Source: Paraspadella gotoi
Taxonomy: Eukaryota; Chaetognatha
Assembly: GCA_051294375.1 (NCBI GenBank)
Contig: CM119270.1
Span: forward strand, 13,673,833-13,737,832
Direction of reading: 5' to 3'
Length of the DNA stretch: 64,000 nt
Position 1 is the stretch's first letter. The number at the start of each line of letters is the position of its first letter. The notes beneath the pieces were generated by a model. The model made no database searches. It was not told the DNA's origin and saw nothing but the letters and a program-made list of their open reading frames with translations. Shown here piece by piece: positions 26,101 through 36,682 of the stretch. A program made the position numbers and the translations under genes.

Positions 26101-26562
26101 AAAGAATAAGCGGAAATATGAAAGAGAAATAAAACCAAAATAAAATATTGAATTCAAATGAAATAGTTCGCAACCGCTCCGTCTACGGTAACTCACCCAA
26201 AAGTAAACTTGTTCCTGTCCACCTCGTTGAAGACTGTGTTCCCGGCGTAGAGAATCTTCGTGCCGGTGTTGAACTTCTCGTCGGCCTCCTTGAGCCAAAC
26301 GATCTTGGAGGTGTCTTCCTGGTCGCACTGAAAGCGAACGACGGCGCCGACGGGCTTGGCGATCTGGATGACGCGCTTCCCGAGAAGTGATGACCAAGTC
26401 GCGGAGAGAATGAGCGCCTAAAAGTCGACAGTTAAGAGGTAGTAGTTGAAATGGAGATTGTGTGACGTAAAAAAATTTCGAGAATTAAGACATGGTAACT
26501 ATCACCTGCAGCACCCTCATGTGCAGCGGCGTCCCCGTTCTAAGCGGCCCCAACGAAATCAT
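17173..26562 (-). CDS. Unnamed single-pass protein with Ig-like ectodomain, EF-hand-like loop and proline-rich tail (15 exons)
   Basis: Exons: 26506-26562, 26197-26417, 25868-26093, then five ectodomain exons best read from the first contig (21892-22014, 21629-21789, 21223-21421, 20806-21011, 20522-20621), then 19055-19266, 18816-19014, 18426-18726, 18266-18354, 18069-18181, 17835-17976, 17173-17763. Phases close, giving about 979 aa. The N-terminus has a signal-peptide-like run (MRVLQALILSATWSSLLG). The first Ig-like domain shows FQCDQ, IVWLKEAD and DLQVEDAGSYTCG. Further Cys and Trp pairs (LSCAV, LSWL; VFCSIV, MSWRF; IKCDI, ITWDI) suggest about four Ig-like domains. One hydrophobic span lies at residues 462-484. 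In the cytosolic part DVDQDGFLEVEE (about residues 654-665) matches an EF-hand loop. A Pro-rich tract follows, and the protein ends in PAVYV, possibly a PDZ ligand. I do not recognise the orthologue; it is probably an adhesion or signalling receptor. Weak point: a 40-nt intron at 19015-19054. Confidence 0.75.
19913..20462. mobile_element. Non-coding element with 11-bp terminal inverted repeats (copy B)
   Basis: It is bounded by GCCGGATCTGC (19913-19923) and its reverse complement GCAGATCCGGC (20452-20462). The left flank AACAAGTTTGAGCAAACAAT and the internal GTCGGTCCGTCGG block are shared with the element at 46943-47615. It lies in the intron before the membrane-span exon of the Ig-domain gene. 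No transposase is encoded, so it would be a MITE-like, non-autonomous element. Its right end overlaps the start of the falsely duplicated segment. Confidence 0.6.
22179..22785. mobile_element. Foldback MITE-like element, about 0.6 kb
   Basis: It starts AAGGCGTAGT and ends ACTACGCCTT, with TA on both sides, as expected for Tc1/mariner-type target duplication. The two halves are imperfect reverse complements over most of the length; for example AAAAGTTGATAAAAAGAAAT on the left matches the ATCAACTTTTGACGAGG region on the right. There is no open frame. The second contig repeats it at about 24893-25507, and a degraded relative lies at 47035-47355. Confidence 0.7.
22855..22990 (+). repeat. Degenerate GGTTAGGG-rich tract
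   Basis: About 135 bp consist of irregular repeats of GGGTGGTTAGGGT, GGGTTTAGGG and GGGTTAAGGG. The TTAGGG motif is the telomere repeat of many animals, but the spacing is irregular and the tract is intronic. It recurs in the duplicated contig at about 25565-25715. A shorter relative is at 8748-8790, next to the shared words TTTTACTTTCGCCGACC. Confidence 0.7.
23142..23166. other. Assembly gap, 25 N
   Basis: A run of 25 N joins two contigs whose ends overlap by about 2.7 kb. The gap size is therefore artificial and the true distance is negative. Confidence 0.95.
23167..25864. repeat. Second copy of the falsely duplicated contig end
   Basis: It repeats 20432-23141. Exons 24602-24724 and 24340-24500 are identical in length to the first copy. 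The counterparts of 21223-21421, 20806-21011 and 20522-20621 carry single-base insertions or deletions; the third-last exon, for example, is 200 instead of 199 nt at 23932-24131. Errors cluster toward the contig start. Annotating both copies would give a protein with a spurious set of repeated Ig domains. Confidence 0.9.
24893..25507. mobile_element. Same foldback element as at 22179, in the duplicated contig
   Basis: It has the same ends and internal foldback as 22179-22785, with a few extra bases in homopolymers. It is not an independent insertion if the surrounding 2.7 kb is a false duplication. Confidence 0.7.
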
Positions 26563-29500
26563 GGTCCACAAACAGTCGTCTAAATCGCGAATGATTCAGT
26601 CGAAGCCGAAAATGTCAGCGACGAAATTCCGCACACGGGTTCCGACGACTCTCATTTTTCTCATTGTTCAAGACTCGGTCTAAAAGTGAAGGAAAAAAAT
26701 ACTGAGGGCGTCCACAAATACAGCCACACCCTTCATTAGTCGATGTCGACTGTCAAGATAAAAAACGAAAGTCATGCAGCGTCAAAGTCACCCCAAACCA
26801 AGCAGGTCAAGCAAATAATTTGTTTGTTTTTCGGACGAACAATTCCGCAAACATCCGTCATTCATGAAGGATATTCTTGTATGATTTACGTCATCTACGT
26901 CGTCAAATTTTTCTTTGTCCTTATCGTAAACGATTTACCAAGAATTCAAGCAATTTGTGAGAGAAAAGTTATAATTTTATTTTACAACAATATTGCCATT
27001 TTTTCAATTTTTTTCAAGTTCGGGTCGTCTCGCCCCGAATATTTCTTTGTCGTCTTAATTTTTAGTCATTTTTGGCCTCGGGTCTCTCGAGTCGCATAAC
27101 GTAATTATATAGAAGCCAAATCTTGGTGACTAGATTTACTCGACCAGCCCTATTATGTAAAGACAAATTCAAATCTACATTTTTTAAATAAATGTAACAT
27201 AATTCCGATATAAATTAAACCGCTTATAGTTATAACGAGAAAAAAAAGGTAATTTTCATTCTTTCGCCAAAAAGTCGGGTTGGATAAATGTCGTTTTATG
27301 AATGTCGTTAATAATTTAATCACATCCTCGCCGTTTTATTGATAATTTTGACAAAGTCTGAGGTCACGCCTCAAGAGTCAAGGGTGATTTTTTTTCATTC
27401 CGATAAACAACAGGGGAAAAAACCTCGATTGTTTTAAGTTTGATTAATTGTCGTGAGAACGAGTTGAGGTTGAATGTCCCGATGTTACACATCAAAGTGA
27501 AAAAATATTTTCAGCGTAGTATGCAAAAACACTTCCTAGGTATCATTTCCCGGTGGAATAATCGGACAATGATATAATTAAGGCGAAATTTCGGAAGCCG
27601 GATTACCTATAAAAAAATTTTTTTGAGAATTTTAACGATCTAAAAATAAAACAAAAACTCATAGACGTAACTTCCGTGGTGTTTATAATCGTTTGACATA
27701 ATTAACCGCATTTTAGAGTCTTAGCAAATTCATTCCGGTGGCCAATAATCAAACGACGAAGATATTAATTTAAACCGTGAGAAGAGGATCTAATTTTCCG
27801 CGGCTCGGTATGTGAGAGACTGGGCGATACAAAAGTGGAAAGCTCTCTCTCTCTCACACACTCCCTCCTAGTGTTACTCTCTAGTTGCATCTCCTGCTCA
27901 TGAGATGCACTGGGAAACCAGATGTCAATACCGGGCGAAAGAGAGCGAGAGAATCACGGAGGAAGAGGCGCGCCGTTCTGACGGGACGCCGAGGGGGAGC
28001 GGGAAGAGGAAGAGGGTTATGAGGAGGAAGACGGGAGGAAATGAGAAGAAGAGGATTGGACGATGGATGAAAAACCCCGAATCGGGGAGAGAGAAACCTC
28101 ATATACATTTATATGACTTAACGGTGACAACAATGACTGAGGAGAATATAAAAAGAAGCTCGGGAAACGCGTGAGGAAAAAAAAATGAAGAGGGAGAAGA
28201 AAAGGAAAGCGGGAACACTTTATTTTCTCTTGCAAGCGAGCATCTAGCAATGAGAAAATAATTAGTAGGCAATTAGGCATTATTAATCGTCAATTAGTGG
28301 AATGAAGTTAAACAGTTAAACAGATTCTGTGAGCGTACATTTATACCCATATATCTAACAAACCCGATTTTTTGAAAAACTAAACTGTAAACATAAAACA
28401 TTAAAATTTCCTTTTGGGGTCAAATATTAAAAAAAATGACCATTTTTGTTTCCGGCATTAATTTAAGAAAAACTCCTCATATCTGTCGTCAGCCGCCAGA
28501 CATTGACGTTTTAAACATGAAACAAACATTTTAGAACTAAAATTGATAATTTTTCAATAATTAAGCATGGTTTATCGTTTTACTTAAAATTTTTCCAAAT
28601 TTTTCCAAATCCGCTGATGTCCATGAAGCTGAAAATTAAGGTAAACTAATATTTTTGAGGTAATAAATACATCTTTGTTTATGTGCAACTGTTGAAAACA
28701 AAAAAAAAATTTGAACATTTTTTGCCCCAAAGGGTGACCTCCCCCGGGGTCCCATATCTCGGCTCAGCGGTCAATATTGAAATTCGCCTCGATAGTTCTA
28801 TTAGTATTCACTTAGAGATCTTTCATACCAAATTTTAATAAATTTGCTCCAGTAGTTTTCTCGGAACGAGTTCTGCTCACAAAAAAGGGGTACTGTGGCG
28901 GTATATTCACACCGCCTCATGTCCACCATCCTTCAGCCAAATCCATTGGCTCAAAGGGGGAACACACCATCCAGGCGTAGTGTTTCATCCACAGTCCTAA
29001 CGACTTCCCTCTGCGTTGGCAAAGCGAGAACCGTCCTAGGGTAACCGCGCCAGTGACTGGAGGCGTCACTGAGGTCGGAAGCCCCCAAAGCCACAGTGAG
29101 ATGCCCCATCCCAATGGCATCACAGGCAACCGGCTGTTGCCATAGTTACCTCATTTAAACATGAAGCCTTCTGTATATAAAACTGTCCTCTGGTTAGACT
29201 TATGAAATTTTTATGACTGGGAACAATATTAGTTACGTATTTTCAATTTAAGATTTTACGAATCCAGATTTTTTTCTTCCTCAAAATCGAAGTGTAACTT
29301 TGCCATATCCTCATATCAGTCCCGAACACCATGCGACAAAAAAAAAGAACATTATCATAAAGAGGTCACTATTTCTGCACATAATATTTTTATAACCAAC
29401 TCGTGTAAATGCATCAGTGAGTAGTGATTTTTTTAAAATTCTGGTTCTGTTGGATATCTGAATAAATATAAAAAATTTCAAATTCCAATCTCACTTTTTA

Positions 29501-30083
29501 GCTTTCAAAGTTCTACATGCGGTCATTACATGGCCCTAACATGGGGTAACAAAAGAAATTAAAATTCAGAGAGCACCGAGATAGCTATTTTTGTAAATGT
29601 TTTTTGGTTCAACTGGTTAACTTTTTGACGAAACTAAGATAATTTCGAACTGACCAACTGGATCATAGAAAGAAGAAAGGACGCACAAAGTATTTCCGAT
29701 TAGCACCTAAGCCTTGGGAAATTTTTTTTATTTCATCACTCATCGGTTGGCACAAACGGCGGCACAAAAACACGCTTTAAACATACTGGATGATCACAAC
29801 TAAATCTCTATAGGGGCTTTAAATTTTTTCTCTAAGGACAAGACGAAAAATGAAAAAAAAAACCGTAATTAAAATCAGTAACACAAATATTTGAGTGTCG
29901 GGTTAAATTTTAGCGAATTTACCGAAAAATCGAGAGAGAGTCGAGTTAATAAACGCAGCCGAGTGGGCAAGCACACACACATATGTTCGACGACTCACTT
30001 GAAAGGAAACCTAAATTTTGAAGTTTGTGTTTCTATCTATTTTTGTCTCTGTCTCTCTCTCTCTCTCACATCAAGCTTCACGC
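26563..30083. other. Spacer between the Ig-domain gene and CLU
   Basis: Both neighbours are transcribed leftwards, so this holds the promoter of the Ig-domain gene (left) and the 3' UTR of CLU (right). A GA/CT- and CpG-rich patch is at about 27780-28110. A GC-rich island of about 250 bp lies at 28900-29150 within AT-rich sequence. One plus-strand frame at 26743-27099 (118 codons, hydrophobic, no motif) has no family support and is left out. Confidence 0.45.
28900..29150. repeat. GC-rich insert of unknown type
   Basis: The composition changes abruptly from AT-rich to about half GC at both edges. A minus-strand frame stays open for 70 codons at 28917-29129, with no motif I can name. The CCTCCCCCGGGGTCC block just upstream (about 28738) may belong to the same insert. 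A fragment of a retroelement is the simplest guess, with low certainty. Confidence 0.35.
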
Positions 30084-33000
30084 TCAATCCAAGTCTTCGG
30101 AACTCATCTCTCGCAACTCATTCTGCGGTTCAGCGACAGGGGTTTGTGGCTGCTCAATAATCTCGTCGCCGCTTCCAAGCCCCTCGTCCATTTCGTCGCT
30201 GCTCCGCCGATCCTTGGAGTCGGCCTCGGAAGACGTGGAGCCGGCGTCCTTGGCCGAAGTGGCGGCGGCGCTGGGCGTCACCGTAGACGCCACGGCCGGT
30301 GACAAGGCCGGTGCCCCTGGCGCTGATCCACCATAACTTCGTTGCTGTTGCTGCTTGCGGACCTCGTTGCGCAGGGATTCCAGCTCCTTTTGCGACACAT
30401 GGACGAAGAGGATCCCGTTGATGACGTTGAGCAGCTCTAGCACGCTGGAGAGTGACGGCGGTGCTACCTGGATCGGCGGCAGCGCCGCCATCTTCTCTCC
30501 CTTGTAGATCTCGTTCATCTTCTTCTGGAAAATGACGGCCTGCTTGGTGAGGTGCTTGAGGCATTCGCTACTTTCGCGCGTCTTGTCGTGCTCCTCGCCC
30601 AGCTGCGAGCGATAAATGGCGTATGTCTCTTTCTCGCTGCTCAGCGCCGAACGGAAGTCACCGCGGCAACTCTGCACGCGGGCGACGAAGTGGCAGCTCA
30701 GCGCCGTTTTGAGGCTGGTCTCTCCAAAGTAGTGCCGGTTCAACGAGAGGGCGTTTTCGAGGAACTTGAGGGCGAGATCGAACTCGCCCACTGCGTGGAG
30801 GATAAGGCCGATGTTAGAGTCGAAGAGCGCCACTTCCGGGTGACGCTCGCCGTGGCACAGCAGCGCCAAGTATCGGGCCCGGTAAAAAAGTTTCAGGGCC
30901 GAAGTGACGTGACCGTTGGCGAAGCAGTAAAGGCCGAGGTTGGCGTACTCGGTGACAGTGTGGGGGTGATCCAGGCCAAGAACGCGTTCGGTCATCAGAC
31001 AAGCTTTTTGTTGGTAGCAGAGCGCCTCACCGTGATCGCCTGACGAGACAGAGAAGTCCAACATTTAACTTTTTCCAAATCGCTTCGCTTTAAGTTTCGA
31101 CTCTTTTTCTCACCCATAATGTAGTTAAGTCTGGCGAGGAGTCGGAGACAGGCGGCGATTTCGGGATGCATGGCGCCGTAGACGTTGTTGAGCAAATTCA
31201 ACGCCTCCGTGATCAGTTCGTATCCTTCTTTAAGCAGACCTGGTTACAAAAAAAATATTTTGTAAACTTTTGTATACTACTAAATTCATTTTCCGCCAAG
31301 AAACGAACCCTGTTGGACTTTGCTCTGCCCGGAATTGAAGAAATGGTAGGCGTCGGTGGCTTTGGGGTTGATGTGCTTGACGATGGGGTACATGCCCATA
31401 ACGTCTTCGGGTTGAAAGGCCGCGGATCTGGCGCCACCGGTGGGCGACCTCTTGGCGCCGCTGCCGCCCCCGGCCGTGGGGCTGGGGACGGGGGAAGGAA
31501 CGCCAGAATCGCGGGACGGCGGCGATGAAGTCTCTTCCTCGAGAGCGTAGTCGCGGAGCTGAAGTTGAATACCGACTTTTAAACAGAAGTTACGAAGGAT
31601 GGCTACGCGTGAGGCTTCGACCGAAGAGCAGAACGATTCCATCGACTCGTCTGGAAAAGTGTGAAGAGAAGCCGATTTAGTCCTCTCACTCTCCCCCCTC
31701 TTCTCTCTTCACTCTCCTCCTCTCTCTCTCACTCTCCTCCTCTTCTCTCTCACTCTCCCCCCTCTTCTCTCTCACTCTCCCCCCTCTTCTCTCTCACTCT
31801 CCCCCTCTTCTCTCTCACTCTCCCCCTCTTTCTCTCTCACTCTCCCCCCTCTTCTCTCTCTCTCTCCCCTCTTCTCTCTCTCTCCCCCGCCCATATTACC
31901 TTCGGCAAATTTCCACAGGAAATGAGCCTCTGCGTCGGCGCGAATTTTAGTCCAGAGATCGGCGCCGGTCGTGGATCTCCACTCGTCGCTCTCGGTCGAC
32001 CGCTTCATCGAAGACGAGGCGGTCGTCGTCGAGTTCGTCGACTTCCGGTTCTTGCCCTTCTTTCTCTTGGCGGCCTTGCGGTTGTCGTTGAAGTTCATGG
32101 AAGCGGCGTTGCCGTTGGCCGCATTCGCGGAGGCGTTGGCGGCGTGATTGGCGTTGTTTCCGATGCTCGAAGGGGCAGAGGGTGAGACGTCGGGGGATGG
32201 GAAGACGGAGGAGGGATCGCCGTCGCCGGCGACGCCGAAGAAGCAGTTGAGAAAATGGGCGATGGCCGCCGCCATGGAGTCTTGGGGGACGGACTGGGGA
32301 ATTTTTGGGAACAGAGAAATGAAATGGATTAAACAAAGATAACAATTATAATTTGTCTTCCTTCATAGATAAAACACTCATATCGTACCTGCAAATAAGC
32401 CTGAAAGACGTGCTTTGCGGAGCGGACTAGAATTTCGGTAAGGACTATGGTGAGGAAGTAATCAAGCTCAGGGACTTTGGCGAGGCGTTGGGCGAGTTTT
32501 CCCAAGTAACGGATATTGATTCCGCGTTGGTGCATGGCCTCCGTGAGGGTGATGCCGTCGATAGGAGAGGAGGTGTGATCCATCGAGTCTCGAATTAAAG
32601 CCGGAATCTTGACAAGAAAAAACGGGTTTTCAGCAGGAGTTAATATTTATATAAAATTTATTAATAAATCTTAGATGTTAACTTAATTCTGCCACGAATG
32701 AAGTCACCTGATAAGCGAGCAAAAAGTCAGCGGCCTCGACGACAAGGCGCTTTTCCTTCTCTACGACCTCGAGGTCTTCCGGTGTCTGAGGATGGCGAAC
32801 GCCGGCTTGGAAAATGTCAGGGTTGAAGCGAATGTCGAACTCGTCGTCGGCAAGGCTGCTAACAGCCTGGGCCGACCTTTTGACAATCTCCTTGGAGACC
32901 TTCTCGAAGGACTCCGCGCCGGCCGGGTCGGCGGAGTCGGCGGGATCATCAGGCTTCTTGGCCTCATTTGACGCTGAGGCAGGGGAATCTTCCGGATCCG

Positions 33001-36000
33001 AAGCTTCTCTTCGATGCTTCGTGGATTCGGGGATGAGCGTCTCCACGATCTTCTTTGCCTCTTTGATTTCGCGCTCTTCGCTGTCGCCGCGCGTCGACTT
33101 AAGTGCCGCTTCGATGGCCTCAACGTGGCACCGGCGCTTTCCTTCTTCAGGCGAAAGCGTTTCGGACATCGTCGTTTCGGCGTTTAGGTTAGCAGCCTCT
33201 ACGCCTGAAGCTTTGTCGGTCGGCCCCTTTGCTTCTCCGGCGCCAGCCGCCGAAGCCTCTGCCTTTGGCGCGACATCCTTGATCGTTGCCAGCTTTCGAT
33301 CGATGAAATGCTGCTGGAATCTCAATTGCTGAAACTGCAGCGCAGCGTGCTTTACGAACTGAACGTAGCGCGCTTCAATAAAGGTGTCGATCAACTCCTG
33401 ACGCAGGCACACTAGGCGGTGCTTGTGTTGGACGGGGAAACCGAGCTCGCGGGCGACGGCGCCGACTTCGCCACCACCCTCGGCGCGAAGGTAGTTCACG
33501 TCGGGCGGGAAAGTGCGAAGAAGGTCGAGAATGTAGTGGCGCCCGTCGTTACCGACAATTCCCTTGCATTCGATGGAAGAGAAAAGCTCCACCGGGCTGT
33601 CCTTTTCATCGAGGACGCGGTGCGGTCTAATCTTGAGCGCTTCCGCAGTCTTGCGTAGGAGATCCTGGTACTTGGGGTCAACGACGACGGTCTTGCCGAA
33701 GTCGATGGAGCCGTAAACTACAGACTGCTCCTGCTCACGGTCAAGAATGCCCGGGATGATGCTCTGGGCGGTGATGCGAAAGCCGCGGTAGTCGAGCACC
33801 ACAGTGCCAAGGGTGTACAGACCTTCCACATCGATGCCCGAGTAAGCCTTCACGCCTTGGAGGTCGTTTGCTGGGGCGCTGAAGGCGGCCGCGTCGCCGC
33901 CGAATTCTTTGTAGTGATCCTAAAGGCATGAGATTAAAAATTTTAAAAAGTTAGAAATAAATACATATAGACAAAAAAAAACTAATTGTTAAACAACTAC
34001 GCATGTAAATACACAATAAATACACAATTTTTGGAAAAATCCGACCTTAACGTCAAATCCAAGGGAGAAGAAGATGTTGTTCCAAATGAACATCTGCATC
34101 TTTGGATCTTCTCCTGGGTTGATGGCCATAACGTTCCCGTCAACAACAGAGATGGCGCCCTTTGTTGCCGCCATCACAAAGTCGCTGTGAACCTGAAAAA
34201 ATGTGAAGAAAATCTACATTTTTTCCGTCCCATTTTATTACAAACCACTAAATAAACGAAAGTCAAATAATTCAACTGAATTTTTTATATTCTAATAAAA
34301 CAGTTTTATTAATTCCTCAGATAAGTAATAATTTCTGCAAAACAAGTATAAATATAAGAACTTAAGATTGGCCTTAAACTAGGCACTCGTAAAATATATA
34401 ACTACGCTGGGCATTTGTTTTTTTAACCTTGAACATGGCCCTCTCGCGGACGAGCCTGTCCGGCAGAGATTTTCTGGCCAACTCCCTCGTCGTCTGAATC
34501 TCTTCATTCCAGTCGCGAGTTTGTGCCGGAAGATGTTCTTCGTAGCCCAACTTGGATGAGAAGGCGTCTTCGGCGCGGATCGGATCGACGGAGTGTTCCA
34601 ATGAGGGGGATAACCAGGTGTAGACTGATTGGAAAATAGTTTTAATAATATGGTTTCGGTACAGTACATAGTCTTACAAATGTATTCTAGGAGAAGTTAA
34701 AAATGGAAATAGAAAGAGTGAGAGAGAGACCTTGATAAGGCGTGGCAACTCTTTCAAAGGGATGCTTATTGACTCGACGTTTGGTGAGGGCGGCAAAGTT
34801 CTTGCGGAAGTGTGGGGAGATCTGATTGAGGAGCTCGATGAGAGAGTGGAAGACTTCGCTCTCCGTTGGTCGCGGGTCGAACGAATCGTCGGTGCAGTTG
34901 TTGAGGTAAAATCCTTGGAAAAACAAATGGATGGAGAAAATGTAACAAGTTTGGACTTGACCATCGTTAGAAATTCCTGTGCGTTTTCTTTATCTTTTTT
35001 ATAAATACCTTTCGTGCAGGAGGTGACGTGAAACTTTTTATCCTCCATCGTCACGACGTACAAATAAATGAGGTCTCCTTGCAGGCGACGATTTCCCGGA
35101 GGGGGGTTCCAACCCGAGAGCGCCATGGCCTTGAGGCACACGGGCCCTTTTGATTCCTTGGGCGAGAGAGGGTGGAGGAAGGTGAGCGGCGGAGGCTTGG
35201 CGCCCGGCATAATCATTTCCGGCGGAGTGCAGTCGATGGCATCGGGAATGCGGGAGCGACGCTTTGCCATGTCCGGGAGAGTCATCGTCACGTCTCCGCC
35301 TTTCGGAAGGACGAACGTACAGGAGGAATCGGGTAACGAACAAATAAAACGGCGTCTCAATCTCACCCGTGATGTGATTAAGAATGGAGAGCGACGCCCC
35401 GTCGTGACCCATGTATGCGTCCGTCATGTCGACGCTCTTAAGTAAATCGCGAATATGCCTGACGTGGATGCGCGCCTCCCGGATGCTGTAGGGCTCCTCG
35501 ACAACGTGCAGAGTCGCGCCGTCGCACAATTCGGGGATTGTCTTTAACTCGGAAAAAGCGTCCAAAGGACCCGGCCTTGAATAAAAATAACGGAGGGGAA
35601 GAATTATTGTCAATACAAAACTATAATATATACGTATACATACGTATATATTATATAATATATTAACGTATAATTAGTTTGTTATTTTAATATTACATAA
35701 CTGGACACCATTTCTTAAGTTTATATACATGAAGGAAATTTTCAAAATTATCTGCATCTGCTCGGTGATCACCTTCCGTCAATATGCAGCGAAAAGCAGG
35801 TGCGGTGACAGGTGTCCTCACGGTCCATAAGCACCTGGTGAATCTCCTGCACCAGCTCCATGGAAGAGACTTGGAGATCGAAGGGTTCAACGACCCCGGG
35901 GGCCAAGATTTTCACGGTGAAACTCGTGTCTTGAATGAGGATTACCTCTTGCTCTGCTCCGCTTCCCGATTCTTTCTCTGGTTTTCCATCTCCTTCCTTT

Positions 36001-36682
36001 TCTTCCTCCTTTTCTTCCTCCCTTCCTTCCTTCACCTCTTCAGCCTCCACTTTCGGTTCCGCGGCGTCGGCGGCGGGGTCATCGTCCTCCGAAGACGCCT
36101 TAGAGTCATCCTCGGAGTTGCCCGGGCTTGCCGGACATTCTGGGATAATAAGGGAAGATGCTTAAATCTAATTCTTAAAAGGCCTTCTAATTCACAAAAT
36201 ATAATTCCTCACCTATTGCCAAATTTCATTCCATAATATAAATATCTCAATTCTTAGCAATTAAAGAGGTAAAAGAAATTACTAACGGACAAAAATATTG
36301 TTTTATACAATTGAAATAGTTCGTGAAAATATTATCCCACTTCAAGCCAAGTAATCTGGGATGGTAATAAACTAGAATGTGAAAGTCTTGATTGAAAGCT
36401 AAGTTACTAATTAGCCTGCCATTTATTAAGCTAATGAAGTTTTATAATGGTTGCATGAATACCAGTGTCAGAATTCGGGGCGGGCGAAGAATTGTCTTTA
36501 ATAGGGCATTCCATCATCGTCGAGGAAGTCGGGCAATCCCCGGCAGCTCCGTCGACGAAGGCGTCCGCACCGACGACGGCGATGCTATTCTGTTTTTGCC
36601 GCAAAGTCGGAGTTCCAATGTCATTCAGAAATTCCGAAGAAGAACCGCGTGCATCTGAACCGGCGATCGTTTCATCTGCCAT
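30084..36682 (-). CDS. clu: Clustered mitochondria protein (CLU/CLUH), 13 exons
   Basis: Exons: 36463-36682, 35773-36139, 35367-35575, 35009-35299, 34731-34913, 34428-34624, 34046-34192, 32708-33919, 32389-32607, 31900-32293, 31309-31650, 31114-31239, 30084-31039. All are GT-AG and in phase, giving 1620 aa, longer than insect or human homologues (about 1300-1450). The order of landmarks is canonical: CLU-N ([37 protein letters not shown]), the [10 protein letters not shown] block, the CLU domain ([28 protein letters not shown]-like [37 protein letters not shown]-like [11 protein letters not shown]), the [13 protein letters not shown] block, [15 protein letters not shown], and C-terminal TPR repeats (about residues 1260-1470). 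The cytosolic protein binds mRNAs of nuclear-encoded mitochondrial proteins and controls mitochondrial distribution. The extra length lies in acidic low-complexity stretches near the N-terminus and inside exon 8. The start is the first ATG in frame in exon 1. Confidence 0.96.
31678..31892. repeat. CT/C-rich minisatellite in a CLU intron
   Basis: About 215 bp consist of imperfect repeats of CTCTCTCACTCTCCCCCCTCTT-like units (about 20-22 bp) between CLU exons 31309-31650 and 31900-32293. The pyrimidine-rich strand is the plus strand, so the pre-mRNA carries the purine-rich complement. An open frame through it is an artefact of the repeat. Confidence 0.85.

Noticed and set aside
26743-27099. 118-codon plus-strand frame in the spacer
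   Set aside because: Hydrophobic but without motif, splice context or resemblance to a known family; compatible with chance.
31661-32185. A 174-codon frame in the CLU minisatellite
   Set aside because: Composed of the CT-rich tandem repeat and the antisense of a CLU exon.
32678-32707. A CLU isoform that ends shortly after exon 8 by reading into the intron (VTSFVAELS)
   Set aside because: A good GT donor at 32706-32707 and the conserved continuation in exon 32389-32607 show normal splicing; retention is possible but unsupported.
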